From assembly GCF_052324685.1 (NCBI RefSeq), contig NW_027506895.1:862596-926595 (forward strand): DNA of 64,000 nucleotides, in the 5' to 3' direction. The notes under the pieces are model-generated. The model was not told the origin of the DNA and searched no databases. It saw nothing but the letters and a program-made list of their open reading frames with translations. Positions 39,251 to 53,725 of this stretch are shown here, piece by piece (the stretch's first letter is position 1; each line of letters opens with the position of its first letter). Position numbers and translations under genes: made by a program. The stretch comes from Brachyhypopomus gauderio. Taxonomy: Eukaryota > Chordata > Actinopteri > Gymnotiformes > Hypopomidae.

Positions 39251-40395
39251 AGGAGAGAGAGAGAACCAACACTGAGGGGCGGAAGGAAGGAGAGAGGGAT
39301 GATCAGCAGAGGCCGAACCATCACAACCCAGCTCCACCCCCCCCAAACCCTGCTCCATGTGCCGTCATCTGCGAGACCTCCGGAGTTTGAAAAGCCAAGT
39401 GACGGTGTTCCCCCTCTGTCTGACGAACATGTGGCAAACTGTTAGAGGAAACGGGGGGGATAGTGTGACCGGTTTCCTCCAACATAGCATTACTTTTAAA
39501 GCTACAGCTCCCAGTGTCACTATCGAAGACTGTCACCACGCCCACTTTGTTCGTGCAACTTTATTGTATTTTTTTTCCCCCTTAGAAAATGATTGTCTGC
39601 CAAATTTGTTCTTTTCGTTCTGCGTTGTACTTAGCAGTCATCCCTTAATTCTGTTACGCACATCAAATGCTGACCGTGCATTCTCTTCTGTAAAGTGCAC
39701 CACTGATAAAAGGTGTCAAATCCATCTATATCTGCATGTCATCCATATAAATGAGCAACCATCTATGGTATTCAGTCAAGGACATATATAGTCTTAACTT
39801 GAATGTTTGTTTTTGTCAAGTACTTTAATCAGGATTGTTTTGGGATTGCTGGATCGTGGTGGGAATGGTATTGCCACAATCATATATAGCCATTTGCACC
39901 ATTTATCTCTTGAGCCTTTTAAAGTTCATGATCACATACGTGCACTCAGCATTTGGTATGTATCAACTTGTACAACTAGCGTAGGAAGTAGGCATAAAAG
40001 TGAAACACAACTGAATCGTGTACTCAGAAATATCCAAAGCACAGGTGTTTCATGGAACCAAGTGTCTTCACTTCTAGTGTGTCTTTTCATGTTTTCTTTT
40101 TGTACATTTACATACTGTACTGATTAATGTATACACACCCACATACCTTAAGTCTGAGAACTACATTTTTATAATTGAGGAAGAAATAAATTGGTTAAGC
40201 AATGTTTTAATGCAAGTAAAAAAAATAAATACATGTCCTTGGCCAACCAGACCATTGAACCTTTTTAGGTATCATGCAAATTGACTAGACAGAGCTGAAG
40301 ACGCATTTATGGCCAGAGTTTGAGACTCTTCCCCCCCCATATTGCTAAACATCACAATTAAAAACCAGTAAGAACAATAAAGCCAGTGAATTTAT
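39251..40395 (+). other. rab7a: rab7 3' UTR
   Basis: AT-rich sequence after the stop codon. Candidate poly(A) signals AATAAA occur at 40185-40190, 40224-40229 and 40376-40381. No other gene is needed to explain this stretch. Confidence 0.7.
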
Positions 40396-41201
40396 TTTAC
40401 TTTTAATATTTACAAAGTCAGCAATTCACCCACATATGGCCAAGCACACATGTTCCGTGGTCAGTGGTGACCAGCACAGCTTCTCCGACTGTCATAAATA
40501 ATCCACTTGAGTTAAACATGTGCGCACACAGACACACACACACACACACACACCAGATCTGCCAAAATCTGAGCTTACATGATTCCTTGATCCTTTAAAT
40601 ATTAGTATGTCACAAAAAGTAACCAAGCCTCACACTGTGGTCTAATTCGAGTTCAATTTGCAGTCACTTAACCCGTCTGTAAAAGCGTAGCCACCAATAC
40701 GAGCTGCATTTATTAGACTTGGTTACTACTGTTCCAAGAACACTTACTCCAGTGCCCAAAGGTTTTGTTGAAAAGCCTTGAGCATGAACCTCCATTCCAG
40801 TGCCTTGAACGCTGATTAAGTGAAGGTGTAGTACTGTCCCATGCTGGTGAGCGTCCTTACTTCGAGGAATGTTAGCGACCAAAGCCAAAGTACTGCAGGT
40901 CCGTGTGGCGGCTCGGGGCTCCAGACTCGGAAAGACAAGCAGAAGTGAAGTTGAAAATGGAGCTGGGTGTCATACTGTGTACATAATTACCGTCGTTACA
41001 CTTCCTAAAAACAAAGGACGAAGAAAGCAGTCAGTAGACTGGTTAGGAATCCTGAGTTGAGCCTCTATCCTACGTCAGCCACAAGTGCTAACTAAATTAA
41101 ACAGGTGATTTCCAGTTCTGCTCTGAGGCGTTGACAAATTGCATTTTCAAACCAAATAAGCAGTCGCCATTGCTGCTTCTCATATGTTAAAGAGTGCTGC
41201 C
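40396..41201. other. intergenic, no gene recognised
   Basis: Unique sequence with a short (CA)n near 40530-40552. Open frames at 40664-40888 (minus) and 40869-41060 (plus) do not resemble known proteins. Confidence 0.5.
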
Positions 41202-42439
41202 TTGTCCACTGAGAGACATCTAAAAAAATATCTGGAAAATCAATGTATGATTTTTAATAATTTATTTGTGTTACTGCTGCAAATAAGTATTTGAACTGAA
41301 AAATCAATGTTAATGGCCTTTGTTTGCAATTACAGAGGTCAAACATTTCCTGTAGTTTTTCACCAGGTGTGCACACACTGCAGTAGGGATTTTGGACCAT
41401 TCCTCCACACAGATCTTCTCCAGCCAGGTTTCTGGGCTGTCACTGAGAAACACAGAGTTTGAGCTCCATCCAAAGATTTTCTATAGGGTTTAGGTCTGGA
41501 GACCGGCTAGGCCACTCCAGAACTTTGATATGCTTCTTATGGAGTCACTCCTTGGTTATCCTGGCTGTGTGCTTTGGGTCATTGTCATGTTGAAAGACCC
41601 AGCCACGACCCATCTTCAGTGTTCTAACTAGGGAGGGAGGTCGTTCCCCAAAATCTCACAATACATGGCCCCGGTCATCCTCTCCTTAATACAGTGCAGT
41701 TGGCCCGTCCCATGTGCAGAAAAACACCCCCAAAACATGATACTTCTACCCCCCCCCATGCTCCACAGTAGGGATTGTGGTTTTGGGATGGTACTTATTC
41801 TTTGTCCTCCAAACACGATGAGTGGAATTAAGACCAAAAAGTTCTATTTTGGTCTCATCTGACCACAGAACTTTCTGCCATGTCTCCTCTGGATCATCTA
41901 AATGGTTCTGGGTTGATTCCTCACCTGAGCTCCAGTACGAGGGAACAGACAGTCATGTTTAGCTTCTTCCATTTTCTAATAATTGCTCCAACAGTGGATC
42001 TTTTTTCACCAAGTTGCTTGGCAATTGCCCTGTAGCCCTTTCCAGCCTTGAGGAGGTCTACAATTCTGTCTTTGGACAGCTCTTTGGTCTTGTTAGTTCA
42101 TGTTTGTAGTTGGAGTCTTACTGATTGTGTGGGATGGACAGGTGTCTTTATGCAGCTAACAACCTCAAACGTGCTTCTAATTTACAATAATAAATGTAGT
42201 GGAGGTGTACTTTTTTCAGAGGCGGACTAACAGGTCTTTGAGGGCCAACATTTTTTGCTGATTGGCAGATGTTTAAATACTTATTTGCAGCAGTAAATTA
42301 TTTTTTAAAAATCATACAGATGAGATTTTTTTAGATTATGTTTCTCACAGTGGACATGCACCCAAGATTGCCCTCCATGATTTCTACATGGGAGAACTTG
42401 CAAGGTCACAAGGTGTTCCAATACGCATTTTCCTCACTG
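41202..42439 (-). mobile_element. degenerate Tc1-like transposon, left-truncated
   Basis: A known type of fish Tc1 element. The right terminus is preserved (TTTTCCTCACTG, then TA at 42440-42441). An inner inverted repeat is visible on both sides: CTGCTGCAAATAAGTATTTG near 41275 and its complement near 42270, with GTCCACTGAGAGACA near 41204 mirrored near 42345. The outermost left end is missing. A decayed transposase reads on the minus strand; the best piece (41837-41628) includes [20 protein letters not shown] and [14 protein letters not shown]. The DNA-binding half is largely deleted. It is nonfunctional. Confidence 0.9.
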
Positions 42440-42447
42440 TAGCTTGT

Positions 42448-43371
42448 CTAGTCCATGTACGAGGTATCCATTCCCTCAGTCTCGGGGTGCAACAGACGTA
42501 TAGCCAGCCGTTCGATGTCGTCTAGACTGAGCTGTCTAAGAGAGCGCTCATAATCCTGAAAGGGAGGGGTGGACAAAAAGGCATATCAGATGAACCTTTG
42601 ACGAGTCATCACTCCTGAGTGCAAGTTCAATACATTTCTTGCTAGAGTTTTTTTTCCATACCATAGCACAAGAAGTTGAATAGCTATTTTAAAAGATCAC
42701 CTTCACTATCTGCTCCTGAACTTTGGCAGCATCTGCAGGACTGAAGTGTTTGGCCAGGACACCGGACAGCAGCCGCCACACCTCGCTGCCCCCGCCGCCC
42801 TCCGCGCCCGAGGCGCCGCCGCGCTCCCCCGCGGGCCGCACCACCAGGTTGAGCTTGGCCTCGGGGCCGATGGAGTAGTCACTCAACCTGTACTCGTCTG
42901 AAAGCAAGACAGGAGAAGCCATGAAGGACAACGGTGGTGCCGGGCGTGTGTCGCCCCCACACGGCCGCGAGAAGAACCCCACCCGCTCCTACCTGCCAGG
43001 GCTTTCCCTTTGTACAGCAGCCGCTGCTGGTCCGGCGGGATGTTCAGGCGCTCGAACACCAGTTCCTTCACCGTCGACACCTTCTCGTTCTCGGTAACCT
43101 GTAACGACGAGAGCCGTGACCCCCCCAAACACATTATCCGACATTTCTGGCGTTCGTTCGCCTCAGAACGACGGAATCTCACGCGCAAAAACGTCGCGTG
43201 AACGTCCGTCGCGTGAAGGATACGTGAAGCTAACTAGTTAGCTAAGCTAACGACAACGGCGGAGAAGCCGCCGTTATAACGCTACCTCTTCCCTCGCGGA
43301 TTAAGCGAGGCGGTTCGTCTCACCTGTACGTTACATTCTTTCCCCTGAAGCGGCTTCACGGTGAGGATCAT
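42448..43371 (-). CDS. ubl4a: Ubiquitin-like protein 4A, complete, 4 exons
   Basis: UBL4A (GET5/GDX) is part of the BAG6-GET4 complex that hands tail-anchored membrane proteins to the TRC40/GET3 pathway in the cytosol. Exons 43371-43324, 43098-42993, 42897-42701 and 42555-42448 join in frame to 152 aa (human 157). The N-terminal ubiquitin-like domain starts MILTVKPLQGKECNVQ and contains QQRLLYKGKALADE and RLSDYSIGPEAKLNLVV (to about residue 74). An Ala/Gly-rich, GC-rich linker follows (unusual for the neighbourhood). The C-terminal dimerisation/BAG6-contact region has VLAKHFSPADAAKVQEQ and SLDDIERLA and ends in a TAG at 42450-42448. The exon 1 and 2 region is CpG-rich and probably includes the promoter. 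Confidence 0.96.
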
Positions 43372-43785
43372 ACTGACATTTGTTTTTTAAAACAAAAACG
43401 ACGGCACGACAAAAGAAATCATCAAACAGGATTCTTCAACATTAGCTCCCGATGTTTCCCACGGATGTGACGTCGTGGATTCGCACGGAAATGACGTCGA
43501 AGGAACGCAACGAACCACCGTAACAGCCTTAAGTGTCGCGCCCACGTTCCCGTTGACGAAATAAACAAATAAAATATCTGGGGGGGTATTCCAAGAAGCG
43601 GGTTTAACAAACTCTAAACTTAACCCTGAACTCGGAGTTGTCTTACCCCGATCTGATATACTCAGAGTTTTCGGTTCCAAAACGGCGGATCGGAATTAAA
43701 GTAATCAGGGTCGCTCAACTCTGAGTAGGTTCTGGGTTGACCCAGACAGAAGCGCGTTCACGCGTAACTATGAAAGGCATTCTTA

Positions 43786-44180
43786 ATGGAACGCAGATTA
43801 ATAGGATTTATCATGGACTTAAACGCGAAAATCAGCCGAACATCGTATTTCACACCACTGTTGCTTGAAGTATTAATGACTGCGTATGCAGAATATTTAG
43901 ATATTATTAAACGTAAATGTAATACTGCGGTAGCTGCTAGAGAAAGGCAGTCAGCATGTCAAAAAATTGCCAACAGAGTTAATGCGTGAGTGAAAATGAT
44001 ATTTTTATATTTAGCAGAAGGGTGCGATTATATTATTTTCTCCACCTTTATAATACTGTATTGAGTTTTTAAATATTTTTTAATTGAACACTTACTAATT
44101 CCAGGTCTAATCTGAGTGGTGTGAAACACACATGGCATCAGATAAAAATGAAGTATAAGAATATTGTACAAAGTGGTATG
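43786..44180 (+). CDS. Harbinger Myb/SANT-like DNA-binding protein (partial)
   Basis: The open frame from 43786 (MERRLIGFIMDLNAKISRTS) runs to 43985, ending at a GTGAGT donor. A matching acceptor (TTCCAG at 44099-44104) resumes at 44105 and gives SNLSGVKHTWHQIKMKYKNI, the conserved tryptophan-lysine-tyrosine pattern of the Myb-like accessory proteins of Harbinger elements. These bind the transposon ends and bring in the nuclease. The frame reaches a stop soon after 44220; a further exon is likely missing or unrecognised. Confidence 0.65.
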
Positions 44181-44981
44181 GCTGTACATAACTATATCTT
44201 ATATTTATTTACAGGAAAAATGAAATAATGAAACATAACAGTGAATTTGACTGTAATGTATATTAAAAGGTTACAGGGTGGATGGTGGGGTGGGTGGTGG
44301 GGTGGGTGGTGGTGGTGCATGATTTAATGTGGAAAGCAGTGATTGCAGATGGAGTCTCTGACAACTCCACCATCTCTGTTGTCACCCACATGCATGTAAG
44401 GTTCCTCGTCTGTGGGCATGTCAGAGATGGTAGGCTGTCGCTCTTCCTGGATGGTTGCAATGTTGTGTAATACCACATATGCCATTATTATGTGGCACGC
44501 CCTATCAGGGGTTACTCTGAGCCCCTTCAGGCACTGGAACCTGGCCTCGAGGATTCCTAGGGTCATTTAAATTCTTGCCCTGGTTTTGCTGTGGGCCTGA
44601 TTGTAGCGGGACTGTGGTCCAGGTGCAGGATCTGAATAGGGAGTCATAAGGTAGGCCTATAGGACCGGCAGGGATACCCTCTGTCTCCATGAAGGAGGCC
44701 GTCATGTCCTATAATCACATCTAGGGTTTGCAATGATTTAACTATTACACTGTATGTGAACAACTAGCAAAACTACCGCAGGCCTACTCTGTTCAGATTT
44801 GTTGTACAGTGTGGAATCATACATGGATCCTGGCCATCTGGCTTCAACATTTGTGATGAGGTGGGAAGCATCACATATGATCTTGATAGGAAGAACGGTC
44901 AGTTACAATAGCTACGTTATTTTTGTTACCATTAAAGATAAGTACATTATTCATTAAGGATTATAAAGGTTAGTACCTGTA

Positions 44982-46589
<1,608 letters not shown>

Positions 46590-47430
46590 TACATTAATGC
46601 TATGGATGAATATTCATGTTCTAATGGTGCTGGAATAGGTAGCATATGTAGGTTCCATCAATACAGCCAATCACTCTAGGATTGTAAAATGTAAATGGAA
46701 TTTACATTAAAATGTAAATGGAATGAAGTTCGTTATATATTGCCTCTCCTTTGCTTAATTTCTTTATTGTCCGTGTGAATTAAAGACAAACCAATGATGC
46801 TGTGGAATTCCTCTTTGATGTCCATAACTGGCTTAAGCCCAGGAAACACCACAAAACCGGGCACTAGTCATTTTGATGCCGGACATAGTTTTCGGACAGA
46901 CCGACATACAGTAGCTTTGCTGACAGATTCCGCATCTCCTACACTATAAAGAAAACTTCCACTAGCAAAAAACGAAGACCGATATATAACAATCTGGAGA
47001 GAATTTAGGGCTGATCCGCGATGTGTAATAGTTGAAATGTTATTATAATAATAAAGTTATTGATGTAAATAATGGATTGTGCTGAAAACGATAACGTACA
47101 TTAAAAAAATAATCCGAAAATGATAGTAGGCCTATGTCTATTCGGGGTTTTATAAGGCGTTCCCGACGAAGAACTCAGCGAATAAACTGAGTTTCAATAT
47201 CCACATGATCTTCGAGGAAAGGACACGTCATGATGACGTGTTTGTAACTCTGGTTCAGGTCCAAGTTAACCTGCCAGCGAGCAGGTTAGCTTCAGAGCAT
47301 AAGTTGCTATAGTAACTGACTCCGGTTCTCTCTAAGCTCGGTTTCTGGAACGGAAAATCTCGAGTTTCCGCGAACTCTGAGTTAACTTACCCGGGTTTTC
47401 TCGCTTAACCCGCTTCTTGGAACACCCCCC

Positions 47431-50028
47431 TGGACTCATCAACTCTGCTTTGCGCGAATATAAGGTGTTCTGTCGAATTTTCCTACCTTATCGATATTTC
47501 CTATCGTGTCGGAGGGCATCGCGTATTTGTAGACGTATATCTGTAGAGTTTGTTTACCTTATGGAAACGTCATAATGTTGCGCAAATCAGCGTTTAAAAG
47601 TTATTATAATCTTTAAAATAAAAGTTTTATTTTGCGTATTTGCGTATTACATGTATTGTAATTAATATTAATGCAAAGATTGTTTACATCTTTGTATGAA
47701 CATGTTTTTAGCCTGTGTGTCATTATAAACCAGCGTTAAGTTCACTAACACTATAGGTAGGAAATTTCGACAGCCTAAATTTCATTATAAAACATCATTA
47801 AGCCACCAAAATCATGACGTAATAGTGACTTGCGCATGCGCAGTAAGCCTAGGTAGGAATTTTCGACACTGGTGTGCGTTCAAATATGTCTTTTATATAA
47901 AAAACAGTGAATCTGCTAAACCTACCAGTAAGATTATTTGACCTTTTTTATTATCCTTTGAGCTATAGGCCAACCGGCCTAGGAAAAGTCCTACTGCTCA
48001 CGAGAGATATATTTGCCTTATATTTGCCAAATATATTTGCCTATATTTGCCATGAGAGATACATGCGTGCCTTACTGCTCACGGGAGACATATGTGTGTC
48101 CTACTGCTTACAAGATATACGTCTGTCTTACTACTCATGAGAGATATGTGTGTCCTACTGCTTACGAGAGATGTGTCCAGATGTTGTTTCAGATATGTAT
48201 TGGGCACATCCGTCAGTCACACAATTAATTCCCACATATACTTTTCTATTTCCATTCCGAATTCATCTTCCCATTTGCATTTGATAGCCTGTGTTGAAAT
48301 CTGTGACCCAGTAGTAGGCTACGTGCCTATTAAGAGTATGCAGTGCACACATGATGTCAAAGCTGAGCAGGTGTGACCTTACAAGGTCTTGAATTTCATT
48401 TGAAAATAGCTGAAAAAAATGTGACACCAAGTTTACTCCTTTCCTGGCATTCATTAAATGAGACATCTATCCTGTATGTGTACAGATCTCTAATGGAGTT
48501 TATACAGGTTTCTTTCTGCAGTATAAATACAATATTTAAATTATAGCAGGAGGAAATGCAGTTCTCACATGTCTCACAAGTATTTGGGCTTTCTTTGCCA
48601 TGACATGTTGAGATTTGCTGCCCAATAACTTAAAATTAGCTAAACCAAAAGTGCCTTCAGGTTTGGGTTTGCATTAGATGCTTGAAATAACCATTAATAA
48701 TAACTGCTTTATAACCTTTGCTCATTCTTCTCATGCCCACCATTAACGTTGCTTTACCGCCTACTTCCATCCTAATCGTCTGTATCCATCAGATCATAAA
48801 GCCTTTTGGGTCAAGTGAACTTTATTTAAGCTGAATTAAATGTCTCCTGATTAAGCAGAAGACATTTAAAATAATTGCATAAAGAACCATTAGTTGGGGA
48901 AACATTGTTTTTATTAAATGAAAACCAATGATAAGTGATGAATGATGATGGTGATGATAATGAATGATGACATATGGAGCTCTTTTTAACACCGGTTGAT
49001 TTTTTTTACATGTTGTCCCAATGACCAATTTTTAAACCTTGATTTGAAATATTGATTCATTTCTCAATATAAAAAAATAAAAAGTAAGCAATCAATAATG
49101 TTCTAAATCTCTATAAACAGTGGTAGACCAGAAAAACAAAGTAATGGCTTTTGTGCAACAACATCTACTAGCTACAGACACGACAGTTAAGTTAATTGCA
49201 ATTATCAGAGTAATAATGTCATGAATGGAGCCACTCCTTCTGTCAGTCCTGTCCATGTCTTCTGTTGTTCCTCACCTTCTTGTTAGATCTGTGATTACCC
49301 CCTTGCTTTGCTCTCAGCTGTTTCTGATTTAGATTTGATTTGTTTGGTACTTATACTCCCAGTGTTTCGGTCCCCCTTTGTAAGTCAATGTGTTAGTGAT
49401 CCCCTGGTTAATAGTAGTCCTGGTCTGTAAGTGCTTCCTGTGTTTCTAGTTCTTGTATTTATTATATTATCTGTCTTTTGTTATCCGAGTTATCCTGTCT
49501 GGTTGTTGGTTTCTTGTTTTGTTGTAGATTAATTTGAATTTGTTATGCCTAACCGTTCCCGTACCCTCTGGGTACGGGTCTGGCTGGAGGAGGCTACTTG
49601 TGTTAGTCATGTCAACACCCCAGTTTCAGAATTGATCAAATATCGAAAAACACGTGTCTCTCATAAAGATGCTTATAAAAAAGTGTGTTCGATTTTACAA
49701 AGTTACAGAGCAATGTGAATGCATTGACAAAAGAGCTGATCTTCAAAGATCCAAGCAGATAAGATTCAATCTTCCAATAAACTTTATGGTGTCCAACCAT
49801 ATCAACTGATCCTGTTGAATAGAAAAAATAATAAATAAAAGACATTTAAAACATTTTAGAAACATCTTTGAAAAACATTGTTACTTAAAAGTTGTAAATA
49901 AACTTTTTTTCTTATATATAAGTCGACCTGTGAACTATGAAAGATTATGTTAATTCTATCAAGAGTATAAAGTAATGCAAATTTGCCTTTGTATATATTA
50001 CACCAGTACTTACCCTGTGCATAGTAGT
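47431..50028. other. intergenic, no gene recognised
   Basis: AT-rich sequence between the Harbinger element and b2m. It includes a few degenerate copies of a CTACTGCT(C/T)ACGAGAGATAT-type unit (about 47988-48180). A pyrimidine-rich stretch at 49240-49560 ends in a perfect 9-bp hairpin (49558-49578) and could be an old LTR or SINE fragment. No exon was recognised. Confidence 0.45.
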
Positions 50029-52302
50029 TTACATGTCGGGTTCTAGAAAGAAAGCAAAAAACAAAATCACCTTCAGATTTATGACATCATAATTTCCCAG
50101 GTAAGAACAGGTAACGTGCAGGTAGCCCAGACACCATCACTCAGACTCTCACCCCAGGTGTAGACCTTCTCCTCCGTCATGTGACGCACTTTGCAGGTGT
50201 ACGTGTCCCCCTGACTGGGCTTGAATTTTGCACTCTTGGTCAGGTGGAACTGCCAGCCCTGCTCGAACGCCAGGTCTGTCTGCTTGTACTCTTTAATGAC
50301 CTGCCCGTTCTTCAAGAGGTCAATGTTGATATCTGGCGGATGGAAGCCGCTCACATGGCAGATCAGTACGTTGTCTTTGCCAAACTCTCCAGGGTTTCGG
50401 CTGTAGACCTGGACTTTGGGGGAGGCTAGTGATGGACACATTTAAATACATGTTAAATGAAGAGCAAAACGGAACACAGGTTTTTTGCAAACAACTTACT
50501 TTGTTGGAGAAAACCAAAAAATATGGTTTTGGCAGCATTCCTTCATTATTTTTGTCACATGTTAAAATAAATGTTTAGAACTCTTCTTTGATGGGTTACT
50601 GCTTGTGTTAAGTTCTTTGGAGAACATGTGAGATGCCTACACTGGTTATATAGAGTCCTGCCTGTCTGACAGAAGGATGGAAGTGATTTTTGTTATTTTT
50701 GCCAAATATAAGAGTTTGTCTCAGTCCAGTTTGCACAGCTCTAAGCAGTTAGCTGAAAACATCAAGAGGTCAACAAAAGTAAGATCATGAGATTGGTTCA
50801 GATCACTGAGAAGCTTTGTTTGTTAATGATCTAAATGGTTAAACAAGATGTTTTTTATGTTTGTTTTCATGCATCAGTTTAATCTAGCTGTCGATCTATT
50901 AAAAACATTAACTAATTGCACAATTTGCTGTGCTTAAACACGATTAATCACATTTTTCCTTCATAAGACTGATGCTTTTAGTAATAGATATTTCAATGTA
51001 AAATACAATCAATATAAGATCAACACAATGTAATTATATTCATATTCAGATATGTTTGTTTAATTTAATCTTTTTTCAACTTTTAGATTATCTCTTGTGA
51101 ACTGTGCTAGTTGAATTTCAGACAAAATCAATATCAACTGTGCAAAATATTAAGAACAAGAAATTCTTATATGTTTTTCTCTATACAGTAACAACTCAGC
51201 TTAGTTCTCCTTTATATTCAGCTAGTTACTGAGTCAGACCAGATTCTTCACATTATCAGGGGATAAAGCAGCTCTCTTCTATTGAATGATGGCCTGAAAG
51301 TGAACAACCTTCCACGGGAAGTAAACGCCCAGCTGCGTTAATTGCGATATATATTTTTGAACGCGTTAAATATTTCAAATTAATCATTACAATTAGCACG
51401 TTAATATTGACAGCACTAGTTTAATTACAATATCAGTTTATTTACAAATGATAGTTTATTGACATTTCTGTAACGCCAGCACTAGCTCTGCTCTGACCCG
51501 TTGCCCGACTACATGTTTATTATCGTTTATCTCTGATAAGTCCAGTATGGAGGTGAGGAGATATAAAACTGGAATCTAGAGACGTCTCATAACCTTAAGT
51601 AAAAAGTTAGGTTAAATAATGTTTATCTTATTAAATAAAAATTAAACAACCTACTAAACTACATTATTTCTTTAGTCTTTACATTAAAGCAAAACCATGC
51701 TTTTTCTATATAGTTTTAGTTATTTATACGATTATATTATTTGTATTTTCCAAATACTGTGGATCTGAAAACAAAATTACATTTGTCCCATATAAAGTAA
51801 GAAATCTGTCTAAAACGTAGGTCTGTTCTTTGTGCATAGACTTCAAACATGGTAGAGCTAGACGACCCTGTCCGCAACGCTTAAAGTGAAAGTAAAAACG
51901 GTAGGGGATTACCAGCAACGTCGCCTGTAAAAATAATAAACAAACCAAAAACTAAGTAATAAATAGTAATACGCATTTACAAAACGATTACATTTCGTGG
52001 CTCTACGTTAGTTATACAACGTTTTCATGTGGCTTTCATTACCAATTTATCTGCGATAAGAACGAGATAAGTAACGAGAAAAAAATATATATATAAAAAA
52101 TGTCGAAAACAAGACGATAATCTAACCAATCAGAAGAAACTGTAAATTATTAGAGAAGAACATGTATAATATAAGATAATCACACCAAATTAAAGGGAGG
52201 ACCGGGCAGACACTGCGCCACAGGCCTGGCGTACTTACACTGTTTGGCCAGGGAAACTGCGCTCAGGACGGCGAGCACGACCAAACCCAGTAACGTGCGC
52301 AT
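50029..52302 (-). CDS. b2m: Beta-2-microglobulin, complete, 3 exons
   Basis: B2M is the light chain of MHC class I molecules and is needed for their folding and surface display. Exons 52302-52239, 50425-50153 and 50042-50029 join in frame to 116 aa, the usual fish length. Exon 1 is a signal peptide (MRTLLGLVVLAVLSAVSLA, cleavage after Ala19 likely). Exon 2 is a single C1-set Ig domain, with the two disulfide cysteines in NVLICHVSGFHPP and DTYTCKVRH and the family motif SPKVQVYSRNPGEFGK. Exon 3 encodes only the end of the conserved tail, WEPDM, then TAA. No inactivating change is seen. Confidence 0.97.
50884..51417. mobile_element. hAT-like MITE in b2m intron 1
   Basis: A 534-bp AT-rich segment starting CTAGCTGTCGAT and ending ATTGACAGCACT, imperfect inverted repeats of the widespread GCTGTCAAT type, with AACGCGTTAAAT and CACGATTAATCAC motifs inside. 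It is flanked by AGTTTAAT at 50876-50883 and 51418-51425, an 8-bp direct duplication. No transposase. Confidence 0.8.
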
Positions 52303-52404
52303 TATCCTCCCGCAGTGCTGTACGACCGGTACCGAGAAATAAACACAGTAAAACCGCTTTTGTGATAGACGTCGGAGGTTTCCCAGAACCGTCCTGCTGT
52401 CCTC

Positions 52405-52490
52405 AAACACGGGGACGGAAATAAAGCGAAAGTACCGTACACACACTCATATACTCCGCCCTACTGTATTTTATAGCCAATAGGAAACGC
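52405..52490 (-). promoter_or_regulatory. b2m: b2m promoter elements
   Basis: On the minus strand an inverted CCAAT (ATTGG, 52481-52477) is followed closely by TATAAAA (52475-52469), about 170 bp before the ATG. GGAAATAAAGCGAAAGT on the plus strand at 52417-52433 resembles an interferon-stimulated response element (AAAGCGAAAG core). Interferon control of b2m is well known; here it rests only on motif resemblance. Confidence 0.5.
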
Positions 52491-52769
52491 CGGCGGCTTG
52501 TTGCTGCGCGAACATCGCGTCTGGCGGTTTTGCTCGCATGGAATTAGTTTATAAAAGACTCAGGATACATGACCCGACAATTAAATCTGAAAATTTGATA
52601 TTCAGTGGAGAGGTTAAATAGCTATTTTGCGATTAATCACATTATTTCTTCTTATTTCTAAATTATATCTTGATTTCGCAAACACGCACGCACAGGCACA
52701 GACAGACACACACACACACACACACAATTTAAAAAGAAGTGAATGTACAAATCACCAGCTTCCTAATCA

Positions 52770-53725
52770 ACCTCAATTAGAGTAACAAGGAAAAATTACT
52801 AAACTATGATTTAATACTGGTGTGGACAAAACTGGTGACTGGTGTGGACAAAACCACCTTGTAATCAACACCAGCAAAACAAAAGAGCTGCTGGTGCACT
52901 TTCGAAGGTCTAAGGCACACCCACCAAACAGCTGAGCATCCAGGGGCGGAACATAGAGACTGTTAATTCCTACAGATACCTGGGTGTCCACCTCAATAAC
53001 AAACTGGACTGGTCGGACAATACACAGGCCCTGTACAAGAAAGGCCAGAGTAGACTCTATCTGTTAAGAAGGCTTAGTTCCTTTGGAATACAGGGGTCTC
53101 TTCTGAACTATTTTTATGAGTCTGTGGTAGCATCTACAATTTTCTATGCGTTGTCTGCTGGGGCAGTAGTATTACTGCAACAGATAGGATAAAACTGGAC
53201 AAAATCATCAGAAAGGCGAGTTTCGTTCTGGGCTGCACACAGGACACAGGAAGCAGAGAGAAGATGATGACCAAGCTGTCATCTCTAAGGGAGAACAGAG
53301 ATCACCCACTGCATGAAACCGTGGCCGCACTTGGCAGCTCTTTCAGCAACAGACTTCTCCGTCCACGTTGTTCAAAGGAAAGACATCGTAGCTCGTTTCT
53401 TCCTTCTGCTGTCAGGCTATACAACAAGCACTGCCCCAAAACAAAACATAAACAATCATTGTAAATTATGTATACATTTTTCTTTTTCATAACTCAGTAT
53501 AATTTGACGGAACTTTGTGCAATATTCTAAAGAACTGCAATATTACCATATAAAGACTGTTTTATATTTTTTCATATTTTTTACATATTTTTCTTTACCC
53601 TTAATATATGCTCAAGTAACTTTGCGAAGTAATTTTTCTACCTCTTATTTTGTATGTTCTCTAAGCTCCTGTAACACCACAATTTCCGCATGTGGGATAA
53701 TAAAAGGCTATCTTATCTTAATAAT
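52770..53725 (+). mobile_element. L2/CR1-like LINE, 3' end fragment
   Basis: The plus strand encodes pieces of the C-terminal part of a non-LTR reverse-transcriptase protein: YLGVHLNNKLDWSDNT, ALYKKGQSRLYLLRRL and a downstream Cys-poor domain ending in RLYNKHCPK. Frames are interrupted. The 3' end has GGATAATAAAAGGCTATCTT followed by a short ATCTTA repeat, as in L2-type elements, which lack poly(A) tails. It is 5'-truncated and inactive. Family assignment is by general resemblance. Confidence 0.75.
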
